Shown piece by piece: positions 35,740-43,095 of a stretch of 64,000 nucleotides of DNA. This DNA comes from an uncultured Planctomycetota bacterium (lineage in GTDB: Bacteria > Planctomycetota > Brocadiia > CAIUPP01): the NCBI GenBank assembly GCA_903901045.1, contig CAIUPP010000010.1:100742-164741 (forward strand). The letters are read 5' to 3'. Every line of letters starts with the position of its first letter. The stretch's first letter is position 1. The translations under genes were made by a program, and so were the position numbers. The notes beneath the pieces are model-generated. The model ran no database searches and had not been told where the DNA came from. It saw only the letters and a program-made list of their open reading frames with translations.

Positions 35740-36017
35740 CCACGGGATGGACGCCCCCCACTACCGCCCAAGCCCCCTGCCAGGAGGTCCTGGTCTGGTG
35801 CCCGGTCTGCGGCAACGCCCCAGCCACGGCCAGGTATGGCGACTTCTGCTCCCGCGAATGCCGGGCGGCTTCCCTGGACTACCACAACCGCCGGGAGATC
35901 GAGTTCGACCGCCAGATCGAGCGGGGCTGCGGATACGACGTCGGCGGCTATGTGCATGACAAAACCTATGACCGCAAGTACGCAAAGCCTTGGATTAGGA
36001 AAGGAAGGAAATCATGA
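35736..36017 (+). CDS. Small zinc-finger protein
   Basis: 93 residues beginning at a GTG that overlaps the nuclease stop by four bases (GTGA). Two cysteine pairs, CPVCG and CSRECR, form a treble-clef or zinc-ribbon type finger of the kind seen in phage proteins; the C-terminus is basic (KYAKPWIRKGRK). The role is unknown; coupling suggests cooperation with the nuclease. Confidence 0.65.
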   Translation: MTTGWTPPTTAQAPCQEVLVWCPVCGNAPATARYGDFCSRECRAASLDYHNRREIEFDRQIERGCGYDVGGYVHDKTYDRKYAKPWIRKGRKS

Positions 36018-36874
36018 GCGAGAGGAAAGGAGAACACCGGACCATGCAGCTTGAGCTGTCGCAGTTGCACACCGATGGCGGCACGCAGCCGCGCGTGGCC
36101 ATCAATGATGACACCGTCACGGAGTACGCCGAGGCACTGCGCGAAGGGGTGAAGTTTCCCCCCGTCGTCGCCTTCCGCGACAGCGCGAAGTACTGGCTGG
36201 CTGACGGGTTTCATCGCTACCACGCCCACCGCCGCGCCGGCCTGGACAAGATTGAAGTCGACATTCGTGAGGGAACGCTCCGCGAAGCGATTCTGTACTC
36301 CGTCGGCGCGAACACCGAGCACGGCTTGCGCCGCACGAATGCGGACAAGCGCAAAGCCGTCACCACAATGCTCACCAATGACCTGGTGGCGAAAGAGGAC
36401 GACGGCACCCCATGGTCAGACCGCGCCATTGCTAGGAGGTGCGGCGTACACCACGACTACGTGGGAAAAGTCAGGGGCTCACTGTCGCCAAACGACAGTG
36501 AGAAGCGCCCTCAGCGTCGCGCCTATACCACTAAGCATGGCACGAAGGCCGTGATGAACACGGCGAAGATCGGCCGATTCCAGCGTCCGCCCCACAGTCC
36601 GAAGCCCGCAAACATTCCGCCCGGCACGCCACCCAGCACCCCGCCCCCCATCATCCAGCACGGCAGGCGCATGCCGAAGACCGCCCTGGAGCTGCCGCAC
36701 GACGCGCGCTGGGCGGCGCGTGCCGTGGTCAACGCCATGGGGCGGGAGTTCGCGCGCGCCCTGGCCACGGAACTCACCACCTACCTGGACGGGCCGGGAG
36801 CGCAGTTATGCACCCTCTGCGGCGACCCGAACTGCGTCGGCGATTGCGAACGCGATGAGTCGGACCAGACGTAA
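36014..36874 (+). CDS. ParB-like N-terminal domain protein
   Basis: 286 residues; ATG overlaps the upstream stop (ATGA). ParB-type core: LHTDGGTQPRVAINDDTV, then FPPVVAF.D....WLADGFHRYHAHRRAG, followed by an HTH region with SDRAIARRCGVHHDYVGKVR. After a Pro-rich linker the C-terminus holds a cysteine cluster CTLCGDPNCVGDC. Related proteins occur in phages as regulators or DNA-binding partners. CTPase or nuclease activity is not shown. The protein is one of three here with a ParB-like domain. Confidence 0.8.
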   Translation: MSERKGEHRTMQLELSQLHTDGGTQPRVAINDDTVTEYAEALREGVKFPPVVAFRDSAKYWLADGFHRYHAHRRAGLDKIEVDIREGTLREAILYSVGANTEHGLRRTNADKRKAVTTMLTNDLVAKEDDGTPWSDRAIARRCGVHHDYVGKVRGSLSPNDSEKRPQRRAYTTKHGTKAVMNTAKIGRFQRPPHSPKPANIPPGTPPSTPPPIIQHGRRMPKTALELPHDARWAARAVVNAMGREFARALATELTTYLDGPGAQLCTLCGDPNCVGDCERDESDQT

Positions 36875-36922
36875 TCCTTCCGCCCGAAGGCGGAGTTATC
36901 CCCATTTTGAAGGAGTCGGTCG

Positions 36923-37762
36923 ATGAACAAGCCGCAGAAGAACACCGTCGTGGCGCCCAGCGTCTCCTGTTTGATCATCACGCCGGATATGGCGCTGAGC
37001 TGGCTGGAGAAGGTCAACACCAACAATCGCCCGGTGATCGACGCCTATGTGCACCGCCTGGCGCGCGACATGAAGGAGGGGCGCTGGATACTGACGCACG
37101 AGGGCATCGCGTTCGGCCCCGACGGCACGCTCCTGGACGGCCAGCACCGGCTGTGGGCCATCGTCGAGGCTGAAACGCCCATCCGGATGCATGTCTGGTT
37201 CAACGTCCCGCCCGAAGCGCTCATGGCCATCGACACCGGGAAGGCCCGGAGCCTCGCCGACATCCTGCATCTGGGCGGCGGGTTCGGCCGAGTCACCCTC
37301 AAGGACCTGGCGGTGCTGCGCACGATGCTGGGCGGGATGAGCGGCCCCGTGGTACTCACCCCCTCCGAAGCGGCCGACGCGCTGGCCCGGCACGGTCGCG
37401 CCATCGCATTCGCGGTCGGCGCCTTGCCCAACGTCCGGTATGTCTCGAGTGCGCCGACCCGCGCCGTCCTGGCGCGCGCCTACTACACGGTCAGTAGGGA
37501 CCGGCTGGCCGAGTTCGGAAAGATGGTGGCCAGCGGCATCGTGCCGGACAGCCGCTGCACCAGCGTCATCCTGCTGCGCCAGTACCTCCAGTCCAATATC
37601 GGCGTGTCGCGCGTGGAGCGACGCGAGAGATACGCCAAGACCCAGCGGGCGCTGTCCGCGTTCCTCTTCGGAGAGCCGATCACCAGGCTCTACGCCGTAA
37701 CCGAGGAGCAATTCTCCCTGCCCGAAGAGGCAAAGGAGGGCACTGGAACCAACCGACGCTGA
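36923..37762 (+). CDS. ParB/sulfiredoxin-like phage protein (DGQHRL motif)
   Basis: 279 residues. Contains the motif GTLLDGQHRLWAIVEAETP and a following VWFNVPPEALMAIDTGKARSL, typical of a phage family related to the ParB N-terminal fold. GAAGGAG precedes the start. The remaining helical domain has no recognisable motif. It may regulate replication or partition; function not established. Confidence 0.68.
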   Translation: MNKPQKNTVVAPSVSCLIITPDMALSWLEKVNTNNRPVIDAYVHRLARDMKEGRWILTHEGIAFGPDGTLLDGQHRLWAIVEAETPIRMHVWFNVPPEALMAIDTGKARSLADILHLGGGFGRVTLKDLAVLRTMLGGMSGPVVLTPSEAADALARHGRAIAFAVGALPNVRYVSSAPTRAVLARAYYTVSRDRLAEFGKMVASGIVPDSRCTSVILLRQYLQSNIGVSRVERRERYAKTQRALSAFLFGEPITRLYAVTEEQFSLPEEAKEGTGTNRR

Positions 37763-37822
37763 CTCACCGTGCATATGAACGACACGTTTTGACGATCCCG
37801 GGAACTTTGAAAGGAAATGAGT

Positions 37823-38653
37823 ATGCCGCCCACATTGACGCGCCCAGCGCCTCCGCGCGCCCCGCAGCCGCCGACGCCGCACCGCCGCACCCTGTGTTTT
37901 GAGAAACCCGCCCCGCACGCCGGGCACCGGATCGTTCTGTACGGCCCCGGTGGCGTGGGCAAGACGACCCTGGCCGACCTCGCACCGGGCCCGGTCGCCA
38001 GTTTCGATCTGGACGACTCCCACGCCGTGCTTCAGCCCAAGAATTCGCGCCGGATCGGCGGGGTCGAGTCATGGGACGACCTGCGCGCCGTCCTCAACGG
38101 CGACGGATGGGACGAGGTGCGCACTCTCGTCATCGACAGCGCGACGCGCGCCGAGGAGTTCGCGCTTGCCTGGACCATCGCCAACGTACCGCATGAGAAG
38201 GGCAACCGGATCGTTCGAATCGAGGACTACGGTTTCGGCAAAGGCTACCAGCACGTCTATGAGACCTTCCTGACGCTCCTGGGGGACCTCGACCGACACG
38301 TGCGCGCCGGGCGCAACGTGATCCTGATCTGCCACGACTGCTGCACCAACGTCCCCAACCCCCAGGGGGAGGACTGGCAGCGCTACGAGCCGAGGCTTCA
38401 ATCCCCCTCCAGCGGCAAGGCCTCCATCCGGCTGCGCGTCAGGGAGTGGGCCGACCACGTCTTCTTCCTGGGGTACGACGTGGACGTTAAGGAAGGCAAG
38501 GGGCACGGCTGCGGCACCCGTACCCTTTGGCCCGTGGAAATGCCCCATTGTATGGCCAAGAGCCGCAGACTTTCAGACCCGATTCCCGTGTATCCGAACG
38601 ACGCCGCCGTGTGGACGGCGCTCTTCGGCAACCCCCAAGCGAAGGAGGAATAG
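37823..38653 (+). CDS. Sak4-like RecA-fold ATPase (phage recombination)
   Basis: About 276 residues. Walker A GPGGVGKTTL at about residues 44-53, a Walker-B-like LVIDSATRA and the ILICHDCC strand follow. This is the layout of AAA_24 / Sak4 single-strand-annealing ATPases of phages. GAAAGG lies eight bases ahead of the ATG at 37823; ATG at 37817 is also in frame. The next gene codes for a likely single-strand-DNA-binding protein, a common pairing. Confidence 0.8.
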   Translation: MPPTLTRPAPPRAPQPPTPHRRTLCFEKPAPHAGHRIVLYGPGGVGKTTLADLAPGPVASFDLDDSHAVLQPKNSRRIGGVESWDDLRAVLNGDGWDEVRTLVIDSATRAEEFALAWTIANVPHEKGNRIVRIEDYGFGKGYQHVYETFLTLLGDLDRHVRAGRNVILICHDCCTNVPNPQGEDWQRYEPRLQSPSSGKASIRLRVREWADHVFFLGYDVDVKEGKGHGCGTRTLWPVEMPHCMAKSRRLSDPIPVYPNDAAVWTALFGNPQAKEE

Positions 38654-38656
38654 CAG

Positions 38657-39424
38657 ATGCACGCCACCCGTGAAGGACGTTTCCGTGCCCGCGTGATGGA
38701 CGTGGGCGTCAACGCAACCGGTCCCAACAAGCTCTGCACCGTTGTGATGCGTTTCGGCCTGACCGAGGAGTATGCCGATGGAGAGTGGCGTGCCGTCGAG
38801 GCCGAGGATCTCGACGTCGTCGCTTACTGCTACATCGAGAAACGCGATGGCGGTCTGAACGATTTCCAGGTCCAGGCGCTCAAGGAGGCCTTCGGCTGGC
38901 CGGGGATCGATCCGTTCTGGTTCGAGGACCAGAAGGAACTCCCCCCCGTTCAGGTCACCCTCGATTGGGACGAGTACCAGGGGAAGCAGCGCATCCGCGT
39001 GCAGTTCATCAACGCCTACGACTCGCAGCCCAGCGGAATCACCCACGCCGACCCCGACCAGCGCCGCGCGATGCTGGCCCGGCTAGGGCATAAGCTGCGC
39101 GCCCATTCCGGCGGCAAGCCGGCACCCGCGCCGATGCCGACCGGCGCGCCCAAGCCGCCGCCGAAACCGACGGCCACGCCGCAGACGCCTGCCGCACCTG
39201 CCGCCGCCCCCGCGCCCGCATCGACGGCGAAGCCCACCTCCACGATGGACGCCACCTGGGCGCTCTTCACCAAGTGGGCGGGGACCAAGGGCGCGGGCCA
39301 GGAGGAGCTCAACAAGACCTGGTTCGCCGCGATCAAGGAGGTCTGCGGCCACGAGGAGGCTGAGAAGGTGACGCCGGAGCAGTGGGCCGAGGTTGCCGGC
39401 AAGATTCCGGAACTCCCGTTCTAG
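38657..39424 (+). CDS. Putative ssDNA-binding protein (DUF669-like) with Pro/Ala linker
   Basis: 255 residues. Residues 1-130 form a beta-rich domain (ARVMDVGVNATGP, VQVTLDWDEYQGKQRIRVQFINAYDS) as in phage DUF669-type single-strand-DNA-binding proteins. Then a long Ala/Pro linker (about 155-195) leads to a small helical C-terminal domain ending IPELPF. Position directly behind the Sak4-like ATPase supports the role. Not proven. Confidence 0.62.
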   Translation: MHATREGRFRARVMDVGVNATGPNKLCTVVMRFGLTEEYADGEWRAVEAEDLDVVAYCYIEKRDGGLNDFQVQALKEAFGWPGIDPFWFEDQKELPPVQVTLDWDEYQGKQRIRVQFINAYDSQPSGITHADPDQRRAMLARLGHKLRAHSGGKPAPAPMPTGAPKPPPKPTATPQTPAAPAAAPAPASTAKPTSTMDATWALFTKWAGTKGAGQEELNKTWFAAIKEVCGHEEAEKVTPEQWAEVAGKIPELPF

Positions 39425-39515
39425 TCCTCGGTGCAGGGGCGGGTTGCCGGCGATCCAACGCCACAGGCGACGCCGCCGGGGCCCGCCCCGCGCCCCTCTT
39501 ACAAATGGAGACATC

Positions 39516-39896
39516 ATGAAGATCGCCTACATCGCCGGTCCGTACCGCTCAGCAACCGTTTACGAAACCACCCGGAATATCCAGCGCGCGCGCGAGGTCG
39601 CGGCGGAGTTCTGGAGGATGGGCTACGCCGTGATCTGCCCCCACCTCAACTCCGCCCTGATGGACGGCGTCGTGCCCGACAGTTTCTTCCTGGCCGGCGA
39701 CCGGGAGTTCATCCGCCGGATGCACCAAGGGGATGTGTTCGTGCTGCTGCCGGGTTGGTCCAAATCAGATGGCGCGCGCGCCGAACTGGAACTGGCCCAC
39801 TCGCTGGGCCTAATCACCGTCGAATGGGCGGCGATTGAACAGAAGGCCAGAGAGATGGCGCAGGCAGGCGTACTCATCCTGGAGGTGCTCGTTTGA
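39516..39896 (+). CDS. Nucleoside 2-deoxyribosyltransferase-like protein (DUF4406/DUF1937)
   Basis: 126 residues. Typical start MKIAYIAGPYRSATVYETTRNI, then a PHLN motif, FIRRMHQGDVFVLLPGWSKSDGARAELELA, the deoxyribosyltransferase-like active-site region with its conserved GxxxE-type element. These proteins occur widely in phages and may act in nucleotide salvage. ATG follows GGAGA. The stop overlaps the helicase start. Confidence 0.8.
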   Translation: MKIAYIAGPYRSATVYETTRNIQRAREVAAEFWRMGYAVICPHLNSALMDGVVPDSFFLAGDREFIRRMHQGDVFVLLPGWSKSDGARAELELAHSLGLITVEWAAIEQKAREMAQAGVLILEVLV

Positions 39897-42472
39897 TCCT
39901 GCGCGATTACCAGCGCCAGGCCGTGGACCGGGTGAAGGCCGCCCTCGACAGGCGGCCCATCCTGGTCGCACCCACCGGATCAGGAAAGACGGTCATGGCC
40001 GTCGCCCTTGTCCAGGAACTGGGCCTGCCAACACTCTGGCTGGCCCACCGAAAGGAGCTGATCGACCAGGCGGCGGCGCACCTCGAAGGCCTGGGCCTCT
40101 GGTGCGGCCGCATCATCGCCGGCTGGGATCCCGAGCCGCTGGCGAAGGTACAGGTCGCCAGCGTCCAGACACTCGTCCGCCGGAGCATGCCGCCGGCAGG
40201 GTTGATCGTCATTGACGAATGCCACCACACCCCCGCCGGCACCTACGGGCGCGTCCTGGAGAACTATCCCGACGCCAGGGTCGTCGGCCTGACCGCGACC
40301 CCCTTCCGCCTGGACGGGCGGGGACTGGGTGAAATCTTCGGCGAGATCATCGTCGCCGCCTACACGGATGACCTATGCAAAACAGGCGTCCTGCACGACC
40401 CGCGGGTGTACGCGGGGAAATCCCCGGACCTGCGCCGCGTCAGGATGAGCATGGGCGACTACGCCGTGGGCGAATTGGCCACGCGCACGAACACCCCGGA
40501 GCAGAACGCCGACGTCGTCAAGACCTGGCTGGAAAAATCGGCGGGCCGGCGCACCGTCGCCTTCGCCGTGGATGTTGCGCACAGCCAGGCCATCGTCGCA
40601 GCGTTCCAGGCCGCCGGCGTCGCCGCCGAGCACCTCGACGGCGCAACACCCCGGGCCGAGCGCGAAGCGATCCTCGGCCGCCTGCGCGCTGGGACAACTC
40701 ACATTGTCAGCAACTGCATGGTCCTCACCGAGGGTTGGGATTTGCCGGCGCTGGAGACGGCGGTCATCGCGCGACCCACGGCCAGCCTCAACCTGCACTG
40801 TCTGGACGAACAGACCGAGGTGCTCACTCGTGAAGGCTGGAAGAAGCATGGGCAGATAAGTGCGGCCGATGTGGTGGCCGCGTGGCATGAGGAGAAAATC
40901 GTCTGGACGCCGATCCTGGCATCGCTACTACGGACAGCCGCCCCTGACGAGCGGTTCTTCGCCATCGACAGCAACCGCATGAATTTCTGCGTTACGGACA
41001 AACACCGCATGGTCTGGAGGAGCGTGAGGTTTGATCGCAGCAAGACGGCGCCGAGGATTTCTTCGGCCGCCGAAATATTCGAACGGCGGGCATCCACCGT
41101 AGAGGTTCCCGTCAGCGGCGTAGAGGATGTGCCTGGGCTTCCGTTGACTGATGATGAGGTGCGGTTCATCGGGTGGGCAATGACGGACGGGTCCATCAAC
41201 CTGAGATCGCGACAAATCAGTATCTCCCAGAGCGAAAGGTATCCGGATAACCTGGAAAAGATCAGGCGGCTATTGAACGGCTGCGGCTTCAAATGGCGAG
41301 AACGGGTCAGTCCGTACCGACAAGGACAGTTCGCCTCGGACTACCTCCTGCACTACTTCACCATCTCTCAAGGCAAGCCGCGAGGAGAGGATACCGACAA
41401 ACGGGGTTGGGACGCCCTCGGTCCGTATCTATCCAAGGACTTTGCGCCCTCGCTCTTCGGCCTGAATACACGGCAGTTCGCGATTCTGCTTGAGGCCATC
41501 CACGACGCAGACGGAGACAAGGCACAGGGACAGACCTGGACACAGCGCAGTTATCACATTCACAAAGGGAATGCTTCGTTCATTGACAGGCTGCAGATAC
41601 TTGCGGTTACCCGCGGATGGGCCGCAAATCAAAGTACCTTTCACAGGCCCAACCACAAGCCGCTGCACGTTCTCCACCTCAAGCATCAAACTTGGCGTTC
41701 GGTTGGCGGAAAGACTTGCAGAGATCGCCCCATAGTGATCGCGAAACCTGCAACCGGACTTGTGTGGTGTATCGAGAACGCCGTAGGAACGCTCCTCACG
41801 CGCCGAAGCGGAAAGGTGTTGGTAGTAGGCAATTGCCAGATGCTCGGCCGAATAATGCGCGCCTGCCCCGGCAAGAACGGGGCCTCCGTATTGGATCACG
41901 CGGGAAACCACCACGTCCACGGCCGTGTGACACGCCGGATCGAATACAGCTTGGACAGCACAAAACGTGTCGGCGAAAGCGACCCCCTGCGGCTGAGGCG
42001 GTGCCAGGCATGCCAGCTTCTCTTCGATCCCCAGGAGCCATGTTGTCCGGAATGCGGCTGGAAGCCGGAGCCCGCCACACAGCGAGAAAAGGTCTCGATC
42101 CACGGCGCCGGGAGTCTGGTCGAGTTCAACGACGCGGACTTCGGTTATCGACAGGAGTTCTGGCAGCTGATCGAGGGGCAGCGCATGGCCGCCTCGTATC
42201 AGCCCGGCTGGTCCGCCTATCGATTCAAAGAGCGTTTCGGCGTTTACCCAGTGGTGGCGGCTGGCGAACTGGTGGACCCGGCGCATGCGACGTTCGAGGA
42301 AAAGCGCGCGGTGTATTTGGAGTTCGTCCGCCAGGCGACGCTGAAAGGCTTCAAGCCGGGATGGGCGGCATACCGATACAAGGATGCCTTCGGCTGCTGG
42401 CCGAAGGGGTTTGTCGAGGACGTCAGACGTGACGCCATGCGGGAGCGGGTGATGGAGGCCGCGCAGACGTGA
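39893..42472 (+). CDS. SF2 DEAD/DEAH helicase interrupted by an intein
   Basis: 859 residues before splicing, 514 after. Helicase motifs: Walker A APTGSGKT (25-32), DECHH, LTATPFR, LTEGWDLP, and motif VI QMLGRIMR. The intein (residues 303-647) sits between LNLH and CQMLGRIMR, just before motif VI, a well-known intein site. The mature C-terminus has a four-Cys zinc site (CQAC...CCPEC) and two copies of PGW(S/A)AYR(F/Y)K..FG. The ATG overlaps the upstream stop. It likely unwinds DNA in phage replication or repair. Confidence 0.9.
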   Translation: MILRDYQRQAVDRVKAALDRRPILVAPTGSGKTVMAVALVQELGLPTLWLAHRKELIDQAAAHLEGLGLWCGRIIAGWDPEPLAKVQVASVQTLVRRSMPPAGLIVIDECHHTPAGTYGRVLENYPDARVVGLTATPFRLDGRGLGEIFGEIIVAAYTDDLCKTGVLHDPRVYAGKSPDLRRVRMSMGDYAVGELATRTNTPEQNADVVKTWLEKSAGRRTVAFAVDVAHSQAIVAAFQAAGVAAEHLDGATPRAEREAILGRLRAGTTHIVSNCMVLTEGWDLPALETAVIARPTASLNLHCLDEQTEVLTREGWKKHGQISAADVVAAWHEEKIVWTPILASLLRTAAPDERFFAIDSNRMNFCVTDKHRMVWRSVRFDRSKTAPRISSAAEIFERRASTVEVPVSGVEDVPGLPLTDDEVRFIGWAMTDGSINLRSRQISISQSERYPDNLEKIRRLLNGCGFKWRERVSPYRQGQFASDYLLHYFTISQGKPRGEDTDKRGWDALGPYLSKDFAPSLFGLNTRQFAILLEAIHDADGDKAQGQTWTQRSYHIHKGNASFIDRLQILAVTRGWAANQSTFHRPNHKPLHVLHLKHQTWRSVGGKTCRDRPIVIAKPATGLVWCIENAVGTLLTRRSGKVLVVGNCQMLGRIMRACPGKNGASVLDHAGNHHVHGRVTRRIEYSLDSTKRVGESDPLRLRRCQACQLLFDPQEPCCPECGWKPEPATQREKVSIHGAGSLVEFNDADFGYRQEFWQLIEGQRMAASYQPGWSAYRFKERFGVYPVVAAGELVDPAHATFEEKRAVYLEFVRQATLKGFKPGWAAYRYKDAFGCWPKGFVEDVRRDAMRERVMEAAQT
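40799..41833 (+). other. Intein with LAGLIDADG-type homing endonuclease domain
   Basis: 345 residues within the helicase. It begins with Cys (CLDEQTEVLTREGW, block A), has block B as CVTDKHRMVW with the T-x-x-H pair, the endonuclease helices (FIGWAMTDGSINLRS and LLEAIHDADGD) and ends VLVVGN before Cys+1. The penultimate residue is Gly where His is usual, so the last splicing step may be slow or use another residue. Confidence 0.9.
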
Positions 42473-42798
42473 GCGAGAAATCCATACAGAACGACATTCT
42501 GCGCGAGTTTGGGACCCGCCGCGGCCTCCGAATATGGCGGGCCAACACCGGCGTCGCTCGGATCGGCAACCGCGTGATTCGTTTCGGCGTGCCCGGGCAG
42601 GCGGACCTGACCGGCATTTTGCCCGACGGTCGCCGGCTGGAGGTTGAGGCCAAGTCGCCCGACGGACGGCAGACCGAGGAGCAGCGCAACTTCCAGCGAA
42701 TGATCGAGCGCTTCGGCGGGGTGTATGTGCTGGCACGGTCGGTCGAGGACGTCCGGCTCGCGCTGACGCGGGCCGGCTATGAGGTGGATGAATTGTGA
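42469..42798 (+). CDS. VRR-NUC domain nuclease
   Basis: 109 residues, GTG start overlapping the helicase stop (GTGA). The VRR-NUC pattern: SIQNDILREFG, WRANTGVARIGNR, GVPGQADLTGILPDGRRLEVEAKSPDG (GxxD...ExK core) and GGVYVLARSVEDV. Stand-alone VRR-NUC proteins are common in phages and cut branched DNA. Tight coupling to the helicase suggests joint action. Confidence 0.9.
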   Translation: MSEKSIQNDILREFGTRRGLRIWRANTGVARIGNRVIRFGVPGQADLTGILPDGRRLEVEAKSPDGRQTEEQRNFQRMIERFGGVYVLARSVEDVRLALTRAGYEVDEL

Positions 42799-42860
42799 CC
42801 AGACGGTGGACGCCCGGCAAGGCCGCGACGCGAAAGGTGGCGTCCGGGATCGGAAAGTGA
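42795..42860 (+). CDS. Possible 21-residue ORF
   Basis: A GTG overlaps the VRR-NUC stop by four bases and opens a short basic ORF (MTRRWTPGKAATRKV...). Every other gene junction here uses such overlaps, which is the only support. It may just be a leader for the next gene. Confidence 0.25.
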   Translation: MTRRWTPGKAATRKVASGIGK

Positions 42861-42888
42861 TTGTGACAGCAATGCAAGGAGAATCCCA

Positions 42889-43095
42889 ATGAAGAGGGTA
42901 AAGCGCATCGACCGCGTGTTGTTGCTTGTGTACGCCGACTTGATGGCGGGCCGAATAGATGAGTTCGGCCTGGCGTGTGACAAGGCTGAGATCGCAGGAA
43001 GATTGCCGCCGGAGATTTCCAGAACAAGGCTGAGTTTCGCCCGTTCCATTGTATCGCGCTACCGTTGCGCTGTGCGCGGAGAAATCAATGACTGA
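42889..43095 (+). CDS. Small hypothetical protein upstream of prim-pol
   Basis: 68 residues with a good AAGGAG. Predicted helical and basic (MKRVKRIDRVLLLVYADLMAG ... SRTRLSFARSIVSRYRCAV). No family known. Its stop overlaps the prim-pol start by eight bases. Confidence 0.6.
   Translation: MKRVKRIDRVLLLVYADLMAGRIDEFGLACDKAEIAGRLPPEISRTRLSFARSIVSRYRCAVRGEIND

Noticed and set aside
41429..43027. 532-codon minus-strand frame opposite helicase and VRR-NUC
   Set aside because: The plus-strand genes have clear motifs, so this is a shadow.
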